Positions 17,629 through 24,558 of a stretch of 64,000 nt of DNA are shown here, in pieces; within the stretch, counting starts at the first letter, position 1; every line of letters starts with the position of its first letter. A program made the translations under genes and the position numbers. The stretch is from Allopontixanthobacter sp034376665 (GTDB lineage Bacteria; Pseudomonadota; Alphaproteobacteria; Sphingomonadales; Sphingomonadaceae). Location of the stretch: positions 4,853 to 68,852 of the forward strand of contig NZ_JAXMJI010000096.1 of assembly GCF_034376665.1 (NCBI RefSeq), read 5' to 3'. The notes beneath the pieces are model-generated. The model saw only the letters and a program-made list of their open reading frames with translations, did not search any database and was not told the DNA's origin.

Positions 17629-17973
17629 ATGGCCCGCAAGCATTCGAAACACGGCCGCTACGAGGACCTGCACGATGGCGGGGAGCAGGACATCCCGGAT
17701 ATTGCGGTAGCGTGCTGGCTGTGCGGCAGGCCGACCGGCAAGACGATCGTATGGCATCACCCGGTGCCGAAAAGCCGCGGGGGGCGCGATGTCGTACCCA
17801 TGCATCCGATTTGCCAGAATACCCTGATCGCCAATTTCAGCAATTCCGAATTGCAGCGCCATGGGATGGATGTGGAGGCCTTGTTGGCGAACCCCAATGT
17901 GCGCAAATTCGTCGATTGGGTGGCGAAAAAGGATCCCGATTTTACTGCGACCATAGCCAAAAAGCAGCGCTAG
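17629..17973 (+). CDS. Small HNH-type nuclease-like protein
   Basis: A 114-residue protein with CWLCGRP followed by WHHPVPKSRGGRD and PMHPICQNTLIANFSN. This fits a compact beta-beta-alpha-metal (HNH) core, with H-H as the catalytic pair and the later N/H as metal ligands. Only one Cys pair is present, so a full structural zinc knuckle is uncertain. There is no methylase, phage or restriction partner nearby. I start at MARKHSKHG; the longer frame has no better ribosome site. Stand-alone HNH proteins of this size are common in sphingomonads; biological role unknown. Confidence 0.78.
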   Translation: MARKHSKHGRYEDLHDGGEQDIPDIAVACWLCGRPTGKTIVWHHPVPKSRGGRDVVPMHPICQNTLIANFSNSELQRHGMDVEALLANPNVRKFVDWVAKKDPDFTATIAKKQR

Positions 17974-18077
17974 TCTGTCGGAAAGATCGCGATATCCAGG
18001 GGACGCAGTCGCAGTGATCGAAGGTTACTCGCCAGAGACAGGGGTCCGCCCGGTGGACCACCTTCCGGCGCCTTGCG

Positions 18078-18629
18078 TCAGCTCTCCGGCGGGATAAGCG
18101 CGCTGATTTCATACACCATTCCATTCGAAGCCGAATGCGCGGGCAACGAAACCACGGGTCCGGCAGCATCGTCTCCGATCACGATTGTGCTTCCGTCACG
18201 CCGCAAGGGTAACGTGGAATTTGCAAGATTTGCCAAATCCACCGTACCGCCCGATTCCGACAATGTGGTCTCGAGATCACTCTGGGCAACCGTTCCGGGA
18301 ACCATGTGGTGCCTTAGCAGCGCGATCAAATCGGGGCGACCTTCCTCGGAGCGGAGCCAATCGAGTTCAGCCTCTGGCAATTTGGCAAACGCCTGATCAT
18401 TGGGCAGGAACAGGGTGTAGGCCGCCTCACCTTCCAGCATCTGTTCAAGACCGGCCCGCTTTATCAAATCGTTCGCGGTCTCCATTCCCTCGATGTCGCC
18501 CAAAGAACCGGAGATACTCTGGCCCGTCTCCACGGAACTGGTTTCAGGCACATCGGCTTCATTGCAGGCACTTGTGCCGCTCAGCAGGGCGATAGCGGCA
18601 ACTGCCGCGAAAAGTCTGGTTCGCATCAT
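18078..18629 (-). CDS. Fasciclin (FAS1) domain lipoprotein
   Basis: A 183-residue exported protein. Residues 1-22 are a lipoprotein signal peptide ending in a lipobox-like GTSAC, predicting acylation at Cys22. The rest is a single FAS1 domain (AAYTLFLPNDQAFAKLP, LRHHMVPGTV, NGMVYEISALI). FAS1 proteins mediate adhesion or matrix contacts; the function here is unknown. Two ATG codons stand in tandem at the start and the second (3 bases in) is equally plausible. It follows the RcnB-like gene on the same strand after 10 bases, suggesting a two-gene unit. Confidence 0.88.
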   Translation of the reverse strand: MMRTRLFAAVAAIALLSGTSACNEADVPETSSVETGQSISGSLGDIEGMETANDLIKRAGLEQMLEGEAAYTLFLPNDQAFAKLPEAELDWLRSEEGRPDLIALLRHHMVPGTVAQSDLETTLSESGGTVDLANLANSTLPLRRDGSTIVIGDDAAGPVVSLPAHSASNGMVYEISALIPPES

Positions 18630-18639
18630 TTCCCTGTCT

Positions 18640-19713
18640 CTAAACGATCAGCTGGATTGCGGCCGCAATCAGGCGGGTTTCCGGATCGACCTGATAAACA
18701 TAGCCGTCGCTATAGCGATAATACGCATCGGGCCGATCGTAATATTGATCCCGGTACTGGTTCGGCACGTTATAGACGTCATAGCCGGAAGGTATTGGGC
18801 GCCCGACCTCGAAATTGTTTCCTGTCAGCAACCCGACGATACCCTCGATCGCCTGGTCTTGCGGATTGACCCGGAAGATCGTCCGGTCGGCATAGCGATA
18901 ATCGTAATTATCGCCGCGGCCATAGTAGCGTCCGTAATATTCCGGAACGCGGTAATCCTGATATGCGGCCGGCCATTGGTTGCCGCCGAACAATGCACCG
19001 CCCACCAGCGGCAGGAACGCATCGACCAGATTGCTGCCGGACCTGTATTGGTACGCATATCCGTTGAAAAAGCGCCAGTCTCCGTCGCGGAAACGCGAAT
19101 AATTCAGCAGATAGTTTCCGCCAGACTTCTTTGCCTGTCCCGGGGGCTGACATCCGTTACCCTTTTTCGCCAGCCCAGGTGGGCAGAAGCCGCTCAAGGG
19201 TCCGAAATCCCGATCATATCGAAGGGCGAAACGGCGGCGATCGTCGTCATCGATGAATTGAAACCGATCGCGGTCGCCACGGTCGTCGTATCGGCGGACA
19301 TTGGCCTTCCCGAGGTTGGACCGTGAATTTCCTCGATCGGAATTGTCGATACGCTCGGCGGTGCTGTCCTGGCGTTTGTCTGATTTGCTGCCGCCCTTGC
19401 CAGCCTGCCCGCCGGCGTTGCCGTCCCGTGCGTTTGATGCTTGGGCGCTCCGGCCCTGATCAACCGTTTGACGAGCTGGGGGGCGATCGGGCTTCGCGGT
19501 TTCGCTATTGCGGTTCTTCGCCCCATTGCCCGCTGCCGGATTGGCCTTGTCGGGCTTGTTGGACGCTTGTGAAGCGCTTTTGCCTTGGCCTTTCCCGTTA
19601 TCGTCGCCCGACTTTTGAGCCAAAGCCGGGGCAGCGATGGCAAGAGCCAGAACGCTTGTGAACGCCAGAATAGTTTTAATCGGACTTCTCCCTAATCTCG
19701 AACATATACTCAT
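18640..19713 (-). CDS. Exported RcnB-like / charged low-complexity protein
   Basis: About 357 residues. A signal peptide (KTILAFTSVLALAIAAPALA) is followed by a long charged Gly/Asn/Lys/Asp-rich region. A Cys-containing block (FCPPGLAKKGNGCQPPGQAKK) comes next, a motif I associate with alphaproteobacterial RcnB-related proteins. The C-terminal half is Tyr/Arg/Asp-rich (YYGRYYGRGDNYDYRYADR) and ends YVYQVDPETRLIAAAIQLIV. RcnB itself is a periplasmic Ni/Co homeostasis protein, but metal binding here is unproven. The start is uncertain: ATG at 19713 (weak ribosome site), ATG at 19764 (GGAAGG upstream), or an ATT at 19680 directly before the signal peptide with AGGGAG 7 bases upstream. Confidence 0.75.
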   Translation of the reverse strand: MSICSRLGRSPIKTILAFTSVLALAIAAPALAQKSGDDNGKGQGKSASQASNKPDKANPAAGNGAKNRNSETAKPDRPPARQTVDQGRSAQASNARDGNAGGQAGKGGSKSDKRQDSTAERIDNSDRGNSRSNLGKANVRRYDDRGDRDRFQFIDDDDRRRFALRYDRDFGPLSGFCPPGLAKKGNGCQPPGQAKKSGGNYLLNYSRFRDGDWRFFNGYAYQYRSGSNLVDAFLPLVGGALFGGNQWPAAYQDYRVPEYYGRYYGRGDNYDYRYADRTIFRVNPQDQAIEGIVGLLTGNNFEVGRPIPSGYDVYNVPNQYRDQYYDRPDAYYRYSDGYVYQVDPETRLIAAAIQLIV

Positions 19714-20031
19714 GGTTCGGTCAAAGGTTCCGCAAGTGTACTCGTCAGCCGCGATTTTAAGCATTGCGAACCTTCCCTGCTGGCCGCTCTCGCCTGCCTG
19801 CTGGTCTTCGCTGCGAACTGGTCCATCTTCCGGGTGTTGGCGATCAGCGCGGCGGGCGGCCTTCTCCTCGCCGCCTTGTGACTGGAACCACGCCATCACA
19901 CCGAACGGGCTCAGCGTCCTGCGCCGCGCAAGGCAACCTCGATCACGATGGGAATGATAAGGCCGGGCAATGCGGCCTTGAAAAGGAAACAGGATATTCG
20001 GCGATCTGCTGCCCGCTTGGACTTGACGACA
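19714..20031. other. 318-base stretch without a supported gene
   Basis: Lies upstream of the RcnB-like gene and downstream of a small reverse-strand ORF. A 66-codon reverse frame (19911-20111) covers part of it but overlaps the better-supported gene at 20032. The first 50 bases may be coding if the RcnB-like gene starts at 19764. I see no RNA gene, terminator or convincing promoter. Confidence 0.5.
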
Positions 20032-20235
20032 CTATCGCATGGCACGCCCCGAATAAGCCTTGCTCGGGTCACCTGCCGAGCCGCCGACTTGCCGCGCTTC
20101 GCCGTTGTCATGTCCCATCAGTTCGCTGGAAGCCTTTTTCCGGGCATCGGACAGGCTCATCCCGTCGACCCAGTACCGTTCTGTTGTGAGTTCGAATTTT
20201 TCGGCAAGTTCGCTTTCAAATTCCCAGGAAGTCAT
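20032..20235 (-). CDS. Small acidic protein of unknown function
   Basis: A 67-residue open frame (MTSWEFESELAEKF at its start, then MSLSDARKKASSELMGHD). AAAGG lies 9 bases before the ATG. It has no Cys, no membrane segment and no domain I recognise. Composition looks protein-like (amphipathic, acidic N-terminal half), but shortness means it could be chance. Neighbours do not suggest a role. Confidence 0.5.
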   Translation of the reverse strand: MTSWEFESELAEKFELTTERYWVDGMSLSDARKKASSELMGHDNGEARQVGGSAGDPSKAYSGRAMR

Positions 20236-20469
20236 AATCGAAGCCTTTCAATGGCCCCCTGCCGAACCAGCAGCGTTAATCGATTCGGACGCAGACTTCC
20301 TTCACTTTGGTTAGATTCGGAGGCGCGCTGTCGAGATTGAATCCCGAACGACGATTCCTGCACAAGGTCGGTATTCGCGCTCGCGCTTTGCGTCAGCATG
20401 GCGAGCTTCATGCAAAATATGCTTGGGGATCAGGGGGCTGGACCCTACGCTCTGAAAAAAGGGGGGGTA

Positions 20470-21309
20470 ATGTTGGAAGAGCAAGCGAGTCTGGAGCATC
20501 GGGTTATCCCCCTTAATGGCCTGCAGATGCAAATTACCCTGGCGGGTCAGGGCGAAGCCTTGTTGCTCCTTCACGGATTTCCCGATTCCGCGAAATTGTG
20601 GCGCAAAATGATACCCGGCCTCGTTGACGCGGGATTTCAGGTCATCGCACCGGATCAGCGCGGTTTCGGCGAGACGACCGCGCCCGCGAAGGTAGCGGAC
20701 TATTCGATAGACCGGATCGCGGTCGACGCGATCGCGCTGCTCGACACGCTGGGGATCGAGCGGGCGGGACTCGTGGGGCATGATTGGGGGGCGGTCATCG
20801 GCTGGCGGCTGGCAGCCGATCATCCGGAGCGTTTCAGCGGCTTTGTCGCTTTGTCAGTGGGGCATCCCAAGGCAACGCTCCGTGCAGGGTTTCGCCAGAA
20901 ATTGAAGAGCTGGTATTTTCTCCTGTTCCTGCTGCGCGGCATCGGCGAGGCGGTTGTGCGCGCCGCCGATTTCAAGGCACTCGGCTGGATGACCCGGCAG
21001 GATCCCGAAATGGTCAATTGGCGGCGCGACCTGTCGCGGCCTGGCAGGCTGACAGCGGGAATGAACTGGTACCGGGCCAATATCGCGGCCTTGTCCAAAG
21101 CCGATTTCCCGCCAGCACGCATACCTGTGCTTGGTTTGATCGGAAGTGCCGATGTCGCTTTGGGTACCGAGCAGATGCGCGATTCCGCCGACTATGCCGA
21201 TGTCTCATTCCGCTGCGAAGTGATCGAAGGTGCCGGGCACTGGTTGCCATTATCTGCGGCGGCCGCGATCGAACCCAAGATTGTCGGCTTTTTGAAATCG
21301 GTGCGCTGA
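20470..21309 (+). CDS. Alpha/beta hydrolase (epoxide-hydrolase-like)
   Basis: A 279-residue alpha/beta hydrolase. The oxyanion-hole motif is LLLHGFPDSAKLW, the nucleophile elbow is GHDWGAVIGW (Asp nucleophile, as in epoxide hydrolases and haloalkane dehalogenases, not Ser), and the C-terminal catalytic His is in GAGHWLPL. The Asp nucleophile makes an epoxide hydrolase more likely than an esterase; no cap-domain tyrosines could be confirmed by eye. The start MLEEQAS follows a run of G residues; an ATG 72 bases upstream is also in frame. Cytoplasmic. Confidence 0.85.
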   Translation: MLEEQASLEHRVIPLNGLQMQITLAGQGEALLLLHGFPDSAKLWRKMIPGLVDAGFQVIAPDQRGFGETTAPAKVADYSIDRIAVDAIALLDTLGIERAGLVGHDWGAVIGWRLAADHPERFSGFVALSVGHPKATLRAGFRQKLKSWYFLLFLLRGIGEAVVRAADFKALGWMTRQDPEMVNWRRDLSRPGRLTAGMNWYRANIAALSKADFPPARIPVLGLIGSADVALGTEQMRDSADYADVSFRCEVIEGAGHWLPLSAAAAIEPKIVGFLKSVR

Positions 21310-21331
21310 ATCCTGCTCCGTCACCGCGGGT

Positions 21332-21359
21332 TTGACAATGTAGCCTGCCGGCCTAAGCT
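21332..21359 (+). promoter_or_regulatory. Sigma-70-type promoter for the catalase-like/DyP operon
   Basis: A perfect -35 hexamer TTGACA (21332-21337) is followed after 16 bases by TAAGCT (21354-21359), and the ATG of the catalase-like gene is 21 bases further on. The -10 box is weak, so this is a prediction from spacing and the consensus -35. Confidence 0.5.
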
Positions 21360-21380
21360 TCGCTGGGGGAGGGCACGATA

Positions 21381-22400
21381 ATGGCCGAGGGGGACATGGC
21401 ACAGCGGCTGGTCGATGCGGTCATCGCCGATTTTCCGGATCATAGGTCTGGAACCCGGCCAGCCCATACGATCGGCATCGGTGTGACCGGCCATTTCCGG
21501 GCGACGAAGATTGCCCGCGATTACTGCATCGCCGAGCATTTCGGGGGGCAGAAAGTCGCTGTCACCGTCCGCTTTTCCAACAGCATGGGAAGCCCGGTCC
21601 AGCACGATGGCTGGTCCGATGCCCGCGGAATGGCCACCCGCTTCCACCTCGAGGGTGGGCAGGCGACCGACCTGATAGCCATGACCTTGCGCGAGTTCTT
21701 CTCGCCCACGCCGGAAGATTTTCTCGAATTCAGCAAGAACGCCGAAATGCGGCCTGCAAAAGCTGCGTCACCGTGGTCGAAGATCCGGGACATGCTGCAC
21801 TTGAAGCCGCCGTTGCCCGATCCCTACCCGGGCCAGCTGGAAAGCGGCATGGGCGGCTCGCTAAATTACGCCAATCACAACCGCAGCGCCCAACTCGCCG
21901 CCTTTGATGCAAGCTATCTCGGCGCGCCGGTCAGCTATGCGCGCGCGTCTTACAACGCGGTCCATACATTTGTGGTGACGGCGCCTGATGATACGCGCCG
22001 CTATGTCCGCTTTTTCTGGCAGCCGGTCGCCGGCGTCGAAGTGACCGATCCAACTCTGCCGCCAGTCGATGATTACCTGCAAGCGGAACTGCGTGATCGG
22101 CTTGCGACCTGGCCTGCCGAATTCCTGTTGTTGATGGCGGTTGGCGAAACCGGCGATCCACTGGATGATCCGACCACGGCCTGGCCGCTGCACCGTGCGC
22201 GGATTGTGATGGGTGTGCTGACATTGGTCGAAGTGCCGGTGGACCAGGATACCTATTGCGAGAAGATGAGCTTCAATCCGGGACGGCTCACACGAGGCAT
22301 CGACATATCGAACGATCCCATACTGGCTGCCCGGATCGGGGCCTACGAAGTTTCGCGGCAACTGCGCGGCGGCACGGCCTGCCCGTTCCACAAGGAGTGA
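21381..22400 (+). CDS. Catalase-like haem protein (small, SrpA-type)
   Basis: A 339-residue protein of the haem-dependent catalase fold but much shorter than true catalases (480-700 residues). Recognisable parts are the distal-His region (IGVTGHFRAT), VRFSNSMGSPVQHDGWSDARGMATRFHL, and a Tyr-bearing region near the C-terminus (GAYEVSRQLRGG). Small catalase-related proteins often act as organic-peroxide peroxidases or epoxygenases. It is first in an operon with an unknown protein and a DyP peroxidase, so a joint oxidative function is likely. It ends CPFHKE; no signal peptide. Confidence 0.82.
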   Translation: MAEGDMAQRLVDAVIADFPDHRSGTRPAHTIGIGVTGHFRATKIARDYCIAEHFGGQKVAVTVRFSNSMGSPVQHDGWSDARGMATRFHLEGGQATDLIAMTLREFFSPTPEDFLEFSKNAEMRPAKAASPWSKIRDMLHLKPPLPDPYPGQLESGMGGSLNYANHNRSAQLAAFDASYLGAPVSYARASYNAVHTFVVTAPDDTRRYVRFFWQPVAGVEVTDPTLPPVDDYLQAELRDRLATWPAEFLLLMAVGETGDPLDDPTTAWPLHRARIVMGVLTLVEVPVDQDTYCEKMSFNPGRLTRGIDISNDPILAARIGAYEVSRQLRGGTACPFHKE

Positions 22401-22404
22401 TCTG

Positions 22405-23121
22405 ATGCCGAAGGGAACCGCTTGGCTCAACCGGCTGGTCAACTCCCTGGCCAATTCGAAGTTTTTCAACTTTCTGGCGGGTCATGTGCTGGTGCCGTTC
22501 TGGGCCTGGCGGACGCCGGTCTACCGCCAGCATGGCGGCCCGCACGCCGCCGCACAGCCAGGGGACAATATGCAGCGCATGATGAATCTGGTTCTGCCGC
22601 TGAAGGACAAGACTGCGGTGGGCCGCGCCAAGGCTGCGCTCGCCATCGCATCCAACCTGGACCAGATCTACGCCGGTCTGGACAATGTCGGGACCGTCCA
22701 TTTCGCTCGCTTCGTGATTATCAACAATAACATGTGCATGATCTCCTCCTACGATGGAGATTTTTCCAACTACATCCGCGATTTCGTTGCGCAGCTGGGC
22801 ACGGTGTTCGACAGCGTCGTGGCGCTGATCGAGGACGGGGATAGGATGATCCCGACCAATGAGAATATCGACGCATTCATTAATTGGGTGCATGACCGGG
22901 ACGTCTACCAGATCCCCGATGTGGCGACCGACCTTCTGCGCTATGGCACGATCGGGCATCCTGCGCCGGCGGCTGGAAGCGAGGATGATCTGCGGCTGAT
23001 TCCCCGTGCCCTCATCCTGCAGCTGCACGCCAATCCGAACGCCTTGCTCGGCAGCGGTTATCGCGGCTATCCGGGGATTACCGCCGCGCAAATCCGGCAC
23101 AAGATGGGTTTGGGCTGGTGA
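22405..23121 (+). CDS. Unknown protein between catalase-like and DyP peroxidase genes
   Basis: A 238-residue protein I do not recognise. It starts 4 bases after the catalase-like stop with AAGGAG 7 bases upstream and ends overlapping the DyP start (GTGA), so it is translationally tied to both. The middle (NVGTVHFARFVIINNNMCMISSYDGDF, FVAQLGTVFDSVVALIEDG) alternates beta-like and amphipathic segments, reminiscent of a ferredoxin-like half of the DyP/dimeric alpha-beta-barrel fold, but without a GxxDG or clear haem ligand. No signal peptide; the hydrophobic stretch at 20-35 is short. Possible accessory or haem-free partner of the peroxidase. Confidence 0.8.
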   Translation: MPKGTAWLNRLVNSLANSKFFNFLAGHVLVPFWAWRTPVYRQHGGPHAAAQPGDNMQRMMNLVLPLKDKTAVGRAKAALAIASNLDQIYAGLDNVGTVHFARFVIINNNMCMISSYDGDFSNYIRDFVAQLGTVFDSVVALIEDGDRMIPTNENIDAFINWVHDRDVYQIPDVATDLLRYGTIGHPAPAAGSEDDLRLIPRALILQLHANPNALLGSGYRGYPGITAAQIRHKMGLGW

Positions 23122-24542
23122 GCGCCCCGTTGACCGATCAGGGCTTCAACCCAGCCGACGTTCAGGGCAATATCCTGCGCGGCTATCGCTACGAACGTGT
23201 GCGCCATCTGATCCTCGAGGTGAAGGATGCAGCAGCAGCGCGGCAGTGGCTGGGCCGCACCGTTTCAGGTAGCGGCGACCAACCGCAGATCACCAGCGAG
23301 GAACATTGGAATATAAAGCCAGCAAGCTGCTTCAATATCGGCCTGACTTATGATGGATTGCGCGGCCTGGGTGTTTCCCGTGCGTCGCTCGCGTCCTTTC
23401 CTACGGAATTCAAGGCGGGGATGAGCGCTCGCTCGATCAAGCTGGGCGACAGCGGCAGCAGTGCACCGGACCATTGGGCTTCCCCGTTCGACGATCACCG
23501 CAAGGTTCATCTGATCGCATCGATCAATGCCGACGAGATCACCGAACTGGACCGGGTAGAGCAAAAGGTCGTTACTGCGGGTTCCGGCACGGCGTTCAAC
23601 CTTCTCGGGGTCCGCGACGGCTGGAATTTCGATGGCGACAATATCCATTTCGGCTACCGTGACAGCATATCGCAGCCGCGCTTTATCGGCATCGATTATC
23701 CAGAAAGTTTTGCCGACGGCCAGCCGGCGGTGCCTATCGGATCGATGCTGATCGGATATCCCACCGAATACCAGGGGCTGTTATACAACGTGCCCCAGCC
23801 CGATGTTCTGGGCCGCAACGGCACCTTCAATGCGTTTCGGATTTTGGCGCAGGATGTCGCCGCGTTCGAGGATTATCTCGATACCGCTGCCGATGAATTG
23901 CTGCTCCACCAACAGGGCACTCAATTGCTGCCCGAAGGCGGAGAAAAATTCTTCGGTGAAAAGGCGTCGCGTCATTCAGCCATGCGCGAAATCGTTGCCG
24001 CGAAAATGTGCGGCCGCTGGCTCAACGGGGTACCGCTGGCCTTGGCGCCCGACCATCCGGTCCCCGCTTCGGACGTTTCTCTGACCAATTTCGATTACGG
24101 AGATGATGACGCGGCGGGCTGCCCGTTTGGGGCCCACATCCGGCGCTGCAACCCGCGCGAGGGCAGCATTGTCCAGCGCGCGGCACGTCACACACGGCGA
24201 TTGGTGCGGCGCGGCACACCCTATGGCGGACCCTTCCACCGGGACACGCCCGACAGCGAGGAGCGGGGATTGCTGGGCAATTTCATCTGCGCCAGCCTTG
24301 GCGGGCAATTCGAAGCCTTGATGTGCGACTGGGTCAACCTGGGGCTGCAGGATCCGCAGATCACCGGATCGAATGATCCCATGCTGGGTGCCAACCAGCC
24401 CGAGACCAGCTGGTTCGTCATCCCGCTCAAAAACGGCGAATCGATAAAATTGCATGGCCTGCCGCGTTTTGTCACCACGCGCGGCGGGGCCTACACATTC
24501 CTTCCGGGCATTCCCGCGATCCGCTATCTCGCGTCGCTGTGA
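23118..24542 (+). CDS. DyP-type haem peroxidase
   Basis: A 474-residue dye-decolorising peroxidase of the longer (C/D or P-type) class. The distal motif reads GYRDS (in FGYRDSISQPRF) instead of the usual GxxDG, keeping the catalytic Asp. The proximal region is CPFGAHIRRCNPR, with the haem-ligand His and conserved Arg. The C-terminus GGAYTFLPGIPAIRYLASL is typical. There is no Tat signal, so it is cytoplasmic or cargo for something not visible; no encapsulin gene is in the window. It starts with GTG overlapping the previous stop, third gene of the operon. Confidence 0.92.
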   Translation: MSAPLTDQGFNPADVQGNILRGYRYERVRHLILEVKDAAAARQWLGRTVSGSGDQPQITSEEHWNIKPASCFNIGLTYDGLRGLGVSRASLASFPTEFKAGMSARSIKLGDSGSSAPDHWASPFDDHRKVHLIASINADEITELDRVEQKVVTAGSGTAFNLLGVRDGWNFDGDNIHFGYRDSISQPRFIGIDYPESFADGQPAVPIGSMLIGYPTEYQGLLYNVPQPDVLGRNGTFNAFRILAQDVAAFEDYLDTAADELLLHQQGTQLLPEGGEKFFGEKASRHSAMREIVAAKMCGRWLNGVPLALAPDHPVPASDVSLTNFDYGDDDAAGCPFGAHIRRCNPREGSIVQRAARHTRRLVRRGTPYGGPFHRDTPDSEERGLLGNFICASLGGQFEALMCDWVNLGLQDPQITGSNDPMLGANQPETSWFVIPLKNGESIKLHGLPRFVTTRGGAYTFLPGIPAIRYLASL

Positions 24543-24558
24543 ACCAAACGCCCGACGT

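Noticed and set aside
19911..20111. 66-codon reverse ORF with a hydrophobic C-terminus
   Set aside because: Overlaps the better-supported small ORF at 20032-20235 on the same strand and lacks a ribosome site; could be real but not supportable.
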